Shown: one piece after another, positions 56,781 to 64,000 of the stretch
How the letters are laid out: the number at the start of each line of letters is the position of its first letter
Position numbering within the stretch: position 1 is the first letter of the stretch
NCBI GenBank assembly: GCA_023101885.1
Contig: JALPQD010000215.1
Location: 1,798,001 to 1,862,000, forward strand
Length of the DNA stretch: 64,000 bases
DNA from: Typhlomys cinereus
Taxonomy: Eukaryota > Chordata > Mammalia > Rodentia > Platacanthomyidae
Direction: 5' to 3'
Program-made: the position numbers and the translations under genes
The notes under the pieces: model-generated
What the model saw: only the letters and a program-made list of their open reading frames with translations
Database searches by the model: none
Told to the model about the DNA's origin: nothing

Positions 56781-58261
56781 CCCTCCCAGCTTTGCCTGCA
56801 CAGCCTGCTCCTCCCTAGGGGCCCAAGGGCGGGTGGTTCCCTGCCTTCCAACGTCCTCGGGGCCATTCCCAAGGAAGGTTGCCATGTCACGCCCCCCCAG
56901 CCCCCGTCCCCCGGGGAGCGAGGTCCCCTCAGGCAGCGAGGTCTCGTCAGGCAGCCTGGCCTGGCATGGGGCAAGCAGGCAGAAAAGACATGGAACCCTG
57001 CAAGCTTCTGGGACATTCTCTGTTGCCCTCAGCGAGGGCTGGTACCGTTTAACCACGGAGGACCCAGGTCGTCCAGCCCGAGGGGGCTTTTCCCCTCGTG
57101 GGCCGAGGCTTTGGCTCGAGGGATGCCGTGGGCCCCTTCTTTGTCTGGATGATGATTAAAATCTGATTTCAGCCAGTTGGCCGTGTTGCAAGCTTGGGAG
57201 CCCTGGTTTCTGGAATTCACTCGCACCCTAGACGGGTGGGGCGGCTGGGGGTCTGAGCACCACCAGGCAGAGCCGGAGCGCTGTCCTCCCTGGTTGGCCG
57301 CCCTGAGCCTTGGGCAAGACTGGGAACAGCTAGACCCCGCCTAGGTGAGGTCCAGCGACAGGCCGGTCGCGCTCCTCCCTCGCTGGCTCCTGCCTCCGTC
57401 CCGTCCTACTGACCTGCCACACTGCGGCTCTGGAACTTGGGGCTCCAAGACACCCACTGCATGATTCTGTCACTTTGGGGGTCCCCAAGGATGTCTGGGG
57501 CTCCAGGTTCTAGTGTGTCTGCGGTTCCCCGGTCCTAAGGGTCTGGTCCTGAGGGAATAGGACTGCTCTGGCCACTTTGGCAACCCTTAGCTCCCAGAGG
57601 GAAGCGCCCACAAGGATCTTCCAGGTCCCCTCACTTCTCCCACCTTCCACTGTACTGCCTGCTCTCCGGGTCAGGTTAGGGGGTTCCACTGGACGTGGGG
57701 CAGGAGTCCCCAGCTCTGTAGCCTCTGCTGAGCTCAAGTCTGTGCCGGACTCCTGAGCGCTGGCCTAGGCCAGAGGACTCTGGTTCCCGGTGGGCCGCAG
57801 ACTTCAGGGTGCCCTCACCCAACTGGCTGCCTCCCACCCACCTCGTCCAGGCCCCCTGGGCTGAGCTGAGAACTGTCCCCAGGGCTGAATCCACCATCTG
57901 CCTGTCACCCACAGACGGCACCCTAGATGGTCTGACACGCCCTCTCCTGGCCCTGAGGGTAGCTGCTGGGAGTTGGGGGGGGGCTGCCCCCAAGGCTCAG
58001 TGGGCCTGCAGCTGCAGCCCACAGAACAAGGAAAGCTCTGTCTGCACCCAGGGGCCGGCGCTGGGCCCCGGAAACGCCACGCTGGCAGCGATGGCTGTTA
58101 AGGCAGAACTGTGGCCCCAAAGCGCAGCAGCTCTGGTGACCAGTGGTCCCCGCAGACTCTCATGGAGGCAGAGGGCCACACTCGGCTTGTAACTGGGAGC
58201 CCCGCTACCTCCTCTGCGATCTGGCACACTACCTTCCTCTTCTGCAAAATGAGCTCAGGGG

Positions 58262-58302
58262 AAGCAGGGTCTGGCACATAGTAACTGCTCAATAAAGTGG
58301 GC
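58262..58302 (+). repeat. L2 3'-end-like fragment
   Basis: GGGTCTGGCACATAGTAACT followed by GCTCAATAAAGT. Confidence 0.65.
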
Positions 58303-58519
58303 TGCTCTGGAATGTTCTGGAACCCAGCCTGGGGAACACAGCACAGGCTGACAAGCAATGGACCTCATCACTTCTGTGCTGACCTTAAACAGCCCTGGCC
58401 CCCAGTAGGGTCCTCCCTGTGGTCCTAAGAGCACTGCACCCCTTTGTCCCCCCAGGTCAGACCTCCTCCCAACCCCAGCCTCCAAGCCTGTTCCCAGCCT
58501 CGGTTTCTCGCCCATTGCA

Positions 58520-58690
58520 AAGCACAATGGCTGTTATAATTAACGGATTATCTCAGTGCGACAGCTGTGGTCCTTTTAAAATTAGGTTGAATAACAAGAG
58601 CCTGATGTATGGTAATTCCCTGTCGTTTCTCTTCCCCTCTCTCCCTCACTTCAGCCCTGTTCCGCATGCAAATATTCTGCCCTCCTTCCC
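58520..58690. promoter_or_regulatory. AT-rich island, candidate conserved enhancer
   Basis: CACAATGGCTGTTATAATTA (SOX-like then homeodomain-like), ACGGATTATCTCAG (OTX-like GGATTA), CAGCTGTGGT (E-box CAGCTG followed by RUNX-like TGTGGT), TTTTAAAATTAGG, and GCATGCAAATATTC (octamer ATGCAAAT). No repeat family explains it, and its composition differs sharply from both flanks. Confidence 0.45.
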
Positions 58691-58913
58691 AAACACCTTC
58701 TTCCTCCCCAGCAGGCCTCCTCTTCCTGGGGCGGGGCTAAGGTTCTACTTCCCCCAACCTTCCAGGGCCTTTCTGCTTATGACATCTGAGGTCTTCCTGT
58801 CACCAAGGCTGTCTAAGGGAGCCGACTAGTTGGCTGGCTCTGCAGAAGCTCGGGCCCTAGTGCCTGGAAGACTGTCCATTCCACTCTCCTCCCTGTCTGG
58901 ATTCTCTCCGGGG

Positions 58914-58914
58914 G

Positions 58915-58948
<34 letters not shown>

Positions 58949-58952
58949 CCTA
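58914..58952 (+). repeat. (TC)n microsatellite
   Basis: About 37 bases of CT repeats with one TTT interruption. Confidence 0.93.
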
Positions 58953-59256
58953 TATACCCCCCATGACCTCCATTCTCCACCCAGCAGAGAGAGAGCTTTC
59001 TAGAACATACAGTCTTGTTTGCCCACCCCCTCTACTTTCCTGTCTTCTGGCTGATTTGGAAAAATTCCGACCTGTCCAAAATTCATCCCCCCACGGTCCT
59101 GGTCTTCTGACCTGGCAAGAAATCCTTCCTTTGTGCCCCCCCTCCCTGCCCCTGGACTATGTATTCCATCACTATGGGAACCCTCACTGACAGTTCTCTC
59201 CTGGACTCAGTTCCCTAAGGAAAGGCCAGATCTGATTTGCCATACCAGCCTGGCGG

Positions 59257-59438
59257 GCACCAGGCCGCAGTACGTGCTCAATAAATACCTGCTGCTGATG
59301 CGTGGGTGGGAGGCCGCCCCCCACCCAGCAGATAAAGAAACCGAGGCTCAGAGTCATTAAGGACTTCTCTCGCAATCACACAGCTCATGCAAAGCAACAC
59401 CAGGACTTGAACTCAGCTCTGTGGCCTGAGTCCTTTTG
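59257..59438 (+). repeat. L2-like end followed by MIR SINE
   Basis: GTACGTGCTCAATAAATACC (L2-like end), then AAAGAAACCGAGGCTCAGAG, ATCACACAGCTCATGC and GGACTTGAACTCAGCTCTG (MIR). Confidence 0.85.
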
Positions 59439-59574
59439 ACTCCCTGGAGAGAGCGTGGAATGGGGGAGAGGGGAGGGACAGCTTCTGCAAAGACCTCAGG
59501 GAGCCTCATCCTCCTCCCAGTCTTAGCGGATGCTAAGGACACGGGCTCCCAGGCTAAGCCTCGCACTCGCTGCC

Positions 59575-59650
59575 TTGAGTCTGACCTCGGGTTAGTCGGT
59601 GACCCGGCCTCAGTCTGCTCATATGTGAAGTGGGCAGGAGCTGCCTCGAT
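59575..59650 (-). repeat. MIR fragment, reverse
   Basis: GAGTCTGACCTCGGGTTAGT, CCTCAGTCTGCTCATATGTG, AAGTGGG. Confidence 0.65.
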
Positions 59651-59832
59651 GCCCATCTCTAAGGTGGCTACTTGGCACATGCTCCGGTCTTAGAGAAAAC
59701 CAGTGTGGCCACCACATCTGGGGATCTTCTGGGGCGAGTGTACCCCTCAAGGCACACGGGCTGGCAAAACAGGAAAGGTCACGCATGGGGTCAGACTATG
59801 AGCTCTTGGTGAAAGACAGTATGGGGGCACCG

Positions 59833-59905
59833 GGATCAGACCGTGACCTTGGGCGAGAAGCTTCCCTCTCTGAGCCTTGGCATCCTGCCCTATGAACTAG
59901 GTCCA
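59833..59905 (-). repeat. MIR fragment, reverse
   Basis: CCGTGACCTTGGGCGAGAAG, CTTCCCTCTCTGAGCCTTGG, CATCCTG. Confidence 0.7.
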
Positions 59906-60582
59906 TGAGCACCAGCCACGTCGTGGGGCTGCAGCGAAGACTGGTGGTGACGTGCCCCGCCCAGATGCCACCTGGTCACGTGGCTGCTGGTTCTCCAGAA
60001 CTCCAGGGAAGATAGAAGGGTGGGGACGAAGCAGGACCGAGGGTCCCTGACTCCGTCCTCCTCGGCCCACCATGGCTGCCAGCGGCCAGAACAGAGCTCT
60101 CGGTCAATAGTGTGTCCTCAGCTCTTGTCTGTCTCCCTCATCTCCATCCAGCCAGGTCCCTTCCTGGGACCACACAGCATCGGGGATGCCCACCCTAGGG
60201 TCCCCAGGTTGGCTCATGCTCTTCCTGAGCCTGGGGAGCTGCCCCCCAGCCCTGCCCCAGGGCCCAGAGCTCACGCCCTGCAGTGGAAGATTCCCAGATC
60301 TCCTGCGGCAGGCAGAAGGCTGCCTTCCCGCTCCACTGAGCCCCTGAAACTGCCCCACGCAATCATGCGTGGGTCTCCAAATCCCACTCCGCCTCCTCCC
60401 TTCCTACAGGTGGGGCAACCTGTAGAAATGGACAAACGAAGCAGCCCCCAGTGACGCCCTTGTACCCCGGGCTCTGCTGCCCAATGCTGAGCCCTTACCT
60501 GCCTCTCCATGCCCCCCCCCACCCAGAGCTATCTGAGGACGGGACCCCCACCTTCCTCTCTGCGCCCCCCAGTGCCTAGCCT

Positions 60583-60640
60583 AAGGCCTGGCGCATAGTA
60601 GGCACTCAGTAAATGTCTGTTGAATTGAATTGTACTCTGG
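60583..60640 (+). repeat. L2 3'-end-like fragment
   Basis: GGCCTGGCGCATAGTAGGCA, CTCAGTAAATGTCTGTTGAA, TTGAATTG. Confidence 0.8.
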
Positions 60641-60689
60641 GCGGCCAGTCGTCTCTGCTCTGGAAGAGAAGCATAGAGTTAGTGGAGCT

Positions 60690-60703
60690 GTTCCCATAGC
60701 AAC
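60690..60703 (+). promoter_or_regulatory. RFX X-box
   Basis: GTTCCCATAGCAAC fits the X-box consensus GTTNCCATRGNAAC at every position. It lies just beyond an L2 fragment in the ELFN2 upstream region. Confidence 0.45.
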
Positions 60704-62054
60704 CAGGGGGCAGGCCCACACTACGGGAAGGGAGAAGCTGACCAAGCCCCAAGGACCCCAATGGGCCCTGGGGAGGGACCTCCGAGGAGGGAACGTTCAG
60801 ACTTAGATAAGTCTGAACTCAAATCACACTGTCCTCTAGGGCCTCACAGACCCTGTCCTTCAAAAGGAGGTGACCCTCGGTGGTCCCGCAGGACTGCAGA
60901 CCGGATGAGGGCGAAAAGAGACGCAAAAGCCTGCAGGCAGAGGCCCCCGAGTCACGGGCACTGAGCGTTTGTGTGGTGCCCGGGAATCGCACCCATTCCA
61001 GGGTCCGGCACACTGAGGCTCAGACAGGGGAGGGGCTGCCCTGGATCCCACGCGCAGGCACAGTCTCCCCGCACGGCTGACGGAGCAAGGCGTGACAAGC
61101 GACCGACAAAGACCGAGTCCCCCAGAGGGTAACCCTGGAGTTGGGCCCAGGCTGCCAAAGACTTCGGAGGCAAAGGACCCAGCGGGAGCCCCAGGGCCCG
61201 GAAGGCCGAGGTGAGCCACTGGGCTCACCCCTTGCTCGCCTCGCCCCACGAGGTAAGCTCTGATTCCACAGTCCCCTGGGGTGTTCAAAGCGATTCTCAG
61301 CTCCCCGGCTGCCACGGCCTAAACTGGCCCAGAGTTAATATAGATCAGTGGGGCCTATAAATACACAGCCAGGCTGGCCCCGCAGGGGCCCCAACCCCGG
61401 CCCTGCCCCGCGGCTGCCTCCCCTCTGTGTCGTGATTTCTGTGTGTTGGCAGCAGGCTCATGGGAAACATGGCCATTTGAAGTTCTTCCCCTCCGATGGG
61501 AGCTCTGCCCCAGCGAGGCTGGCCAAGACCAGAGCCCCGGGGTGCAGAAGAGAAGATGGGGTATCGCTGATCTCTCTGCAGCAGCTGAGGTAGCAGAGGG
61601 GCAGACAGAGGGGCCTGGCGGCCAGTGCTCACACCTCTCTCTTCTGCCATAGGAAGCTGAAAATCGGAAAACCTGGTCCAGACAGGCAGGAGGGAGGCAG
61701 GCAGTGAGCAAGACTCCACCGGCCCTGCGGAGCGCTGGGGAGCCGCTGTTCTTTGGGCGCACGCAGATTACATCACAGGACACTGGAGATACATCTGACC
61801 TGAGGCCTGGCTTTGTGCAGACAGCGCCAAGGGGGACAATCGGACCCACCTTGGAAACCCAGGGTCTGACCTGGTACCCAGAGAGACTCCACAGCTACTC
61901 CAGAGCGGAAGGATGAGAACGGAATCGTGCCTACCGCGGGTCACTGCGCCCATGGCGAGATGTGGGTCAGGGAGGAGAAAGAGGAACGCACGTCTCAATA
62001 GGCCTCGCCACCTACTCCAGCACCGGACTCCACATGCTTAGGACATCGACACGT

Positions 62055-62105
62055 CCACTTAAAGAATGAGGAAACAGAGGCTGAGAGGGGACAGGACAGC
62101 CTGGT
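62055..62105 (+). repeat. MIR fragment
   Basis: AAAGAATGAGGAAACAGAGG, CTGAGAGGGGACAGGAC. Confidence 0.6.
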
Positions 62106-62671
62106 ACCTGCAGCTTCTACATCTGAGACAAAGATGTACAAACTCCAAAATGCACAGCTTGGGACTGCAAAGGAAAGACGGCTGCAGAGGGGGACCGCAC
62201 CCCACCAGACCCCCAACTCCCAGACAGACCCTCACACGACAGGTTAGAGACAATGTTGAGGAGCCCACAGGTGACCCTATCCCAGCCTTGGGGCCGACCA
62301 ATACTCTGGCAGCACGTGGGTCCCCTCCAGCATATGCTCTGAGACGCGATGGAGAGAGGGAGCGATCGGAGCCTGGGCGTCCTGCATCCCTCCTCGGCCC
62401 CACGGGACTGCTCCGACACACACCTCCACATGCCCCCACGCGCACCTCAGTAAACTGTAACACACTCCCAGATTCACGGTCCCTGTGATCCATTCATCCC
62501 TTTTCTCCTCCATCCTCTTGCCCAGTCCTGCCCGGGGCTGGGGATCAAACCCACGGCCTCAACATGCTCGGCTGCCTCCAGCCTCTCTTCTGAACCCCAG
62601 CAAGTACCAGTCAGCTGCACGTCCTCAGGCGTGTGGGACTGGCCTGGTCCCATCCAGCTGTCCTTCCTATG

Positions 62672-62757
62672 CCCAGCCTACAGATGAGGAAACGGAGGCT
62701 AAGCCCGGGATCGCCATGCTAGAAAGCTGGGGTGCTTGGCCACAATACGCCACTGAC
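62672..62757 (+). repeat. MIR fragment
   Basis: CTACAGATGAGGAAACGGAG, GCTAAGCCCGGGATCGCC. Confidence 0.7.
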
Positions 62758-62844
62758 CCGTGTTGAGCTCTAGGTCTCTGGGGCTACTGGCCTACAGTTC
62801 TTTCATTCCTACCTGCTCCTGGTTTGCAGCGTCCCAGGAGGACT

Positions 62845-63055
62845 CAATATTCATGTTTCCATCAGCTCAACACCCCTCTCCAAAGCCTTTGGGGGCCCCC
62901 ATTAATCATTCAGACATACCTGCATATTCATTAACTTCCGAATTAATACAGGGTCCTTTATTACCTCAGGCCTGCTGCCTGCATTAAAGACACTTCAGCT
63001 TCATTCATTATTAAAGTCCCCTGATAAATGATCACATTTCTCCTTCACAGAGGGG
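62845..63055. promoter_or_regulatory. AT-rich island dense in homeodomain-like sites, candidate conserved enhancer
   Basis: CAATATTCATG, CCCATTAATCATTCAG (62899-62914), GCATATTCATTAACTTCC, GAATTAATACAG, GCATTAAAG, CATTCATTATTAAAG and GATAAATGATC follow within about 190 bases. The concentration of ATTA cores in GC-rich flanks, with no repeat signature, is typical of deeply conserved developmental enhancers. Confidence 0.5.
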
Positions 63056-63107
63056 GGCATCACCCACACCTCCCCCACCCCACCCCAAGTCGGCAGGTCT
63101 GTCCCCA

Positions 63108-63166
63108 GCACCAGCTGCTGTGTGACCTTGAACAAAGCCCTTACCTTCTCTGGGCCTCCTGCAGGT
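63108..63166 (-). repeat. MIR fragment, reverse
   Basis: GCTGTGTGACCTTGAACAAA, GCCCTTACCTTCTCTGGGCC. Confidence 0.75.
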
Positions 63167-63565
63167 TGACCTGGTAAAATCCAGGCACGAGCCAGTGTCG
63201 CCGCTGCCCGGCCCTGTCCAGGTGGCCCTGTCCCCGGCATTTGGCCCTGCTCTATCGGCGTACGTCACGGGTCTGTGGGGGACTCGGCTAGCCCCCATTC
63301 TCCAGGAAATCCCGTCCCATCCACTAGCTTTACTCTTCTCTACTGCCACCCGGGGCCAGGGCCCAGCAAGCGTTGAGGGTACCATCTGTCCCTGGGTCAC
63401 CCTGACCGACACCCCGTGAGGCATTCAGAGAGAGAAGGACTAAGTAACCCTGGAGACCACCCAGATGGACCCTAATCATCACATAACAATAACAACGGTG
63501 GAAATAGTAATAATAGTCCCCAGTTCCTCCTGGCCTGCCCTGGGCCTTGTGGGTCCCTCCACAGA

Positions 63566-63625
63566 ACAACCTCCACTTTACAGATGGGGAAACTGAGGCA
63601 GCGAGGTTGTTCTCTGGGAAAGGCG
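63566..63625 (+). repeat. MIR fragment
   Basis: CTCCACTTTACAGATGGGGA, AACTGAGGCAGCGAGG. Confidence 0.7.
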
Positions 63626-64000
63626 GATCCGGCCGTGAGCCCGGGTGGTGTGCTTGTGCGTTTGGCCCCTCTCCCCCTCGTTCACCCCACCCCTGGGTCG
63701 TGATGCTGGCAACCGGTTTACCCTGGCTGTGCCCGGTACTTCCTTCCTTAGCCACTCCCCTTCGTGCCAGGTCTGCCTGAGCCGCGGTACGCATGCCGGC
63801 TCCTGCCTTCGCTGGCAGACACCCCGATCAATCTCCATTATGCCTGGCGCCCAGAGAGCCCTCGAATGAAGCGCGAGGATGCCTCAGCTTGTGCTGCCCC
63901 AGTTGGCTGCAGCTCGTCTTCTGCTTCCATCACACTCCTCAGGCGACCCAGGCCGAGGGCCACCAACATCGCAGGGTCAGCTGTCCCCCCCCCACAGGCG

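Larger units (their letters stand above)
50439..64000 (-). other. ELFN2: ELFN2 upstream region, probably intron or 5' flank
   Basis: No second coding exon is expected, because ELFN2 is encoded by one exon, and none is seen for any other gene. B1, B3, B4 and B2-like SINEs are practically absent, while ancient MIR and L2 fragments are common. Such retention with few young insertions is usual in regulatory or constrained introns. Noncoding 5' exons may lie here but cannot be located by eye. Confidence 0.5.

Overview
The window is mammalian, most probably rodent, nuclear DNA. It is crowded with rodent-type SINEs (B1, ID, B1-ID, B3, B4 and a B2-like family), CA and GA microsatellites, and older MIR and L2 fragments. 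It holds one convincing protein-coding gene. The mix of B3 and B4 copies with B2-like copies whose body I do not recognise from mouse suggests a myodont rodent, but I cannot name the species.

The gene is ELFN2, on the minus strand. Its whole coding sequence lies in one uninterrupted exon (47617-50088, 823 codons) inside a strongly CpG-rich block. It encodes a type I membrane protein with a signal peptide, five leucine-rich repeats with cysteine caps, a fibronectin type III domain, one membrane span and a long cytoplasmic tail carrying two RVxF-type protein phosphatase 1 docking motifs. The transcript reads right to left. The last exon probably starts at a good splice acceptor at 50439/50438, carries two short upstream ORFs, and ends near 43135 after an AATAAA signal at 43157-43152, giving a 3'UTR of about 4.5 kb.

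Bases 1-43134 lie downstream of ELFN2 and appear intergenic. They contain most of the SINEs, a family of at least eight LTR-like elements, a U6 snRNA pseudogene, CA-rich blocks and small tandem repeats. Target-site duplications and nesting allow several insertions to be ordered in time. In particular, a local duplication near 22.0-24.3 kb has an LTR-like insertion in only one of its copies.

Bases 50439-64000 lie upstream of the coding exon and are probably ELFN2 intron or 5' flank. They are rich in MIR and L2 fragments and almost free of rodent SINEs. They include a 21-bp minisatellite (55.64-56.09 kb), a perfect CRE, an RFX X-box and three AT-rich islands with homeodomain-like sites that resemble conserved enhancers. 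I found no other intact protein gene, no CRISPR array and no bacterial-type system. Most open frames in the window are chance frames in GC-rich DNA.
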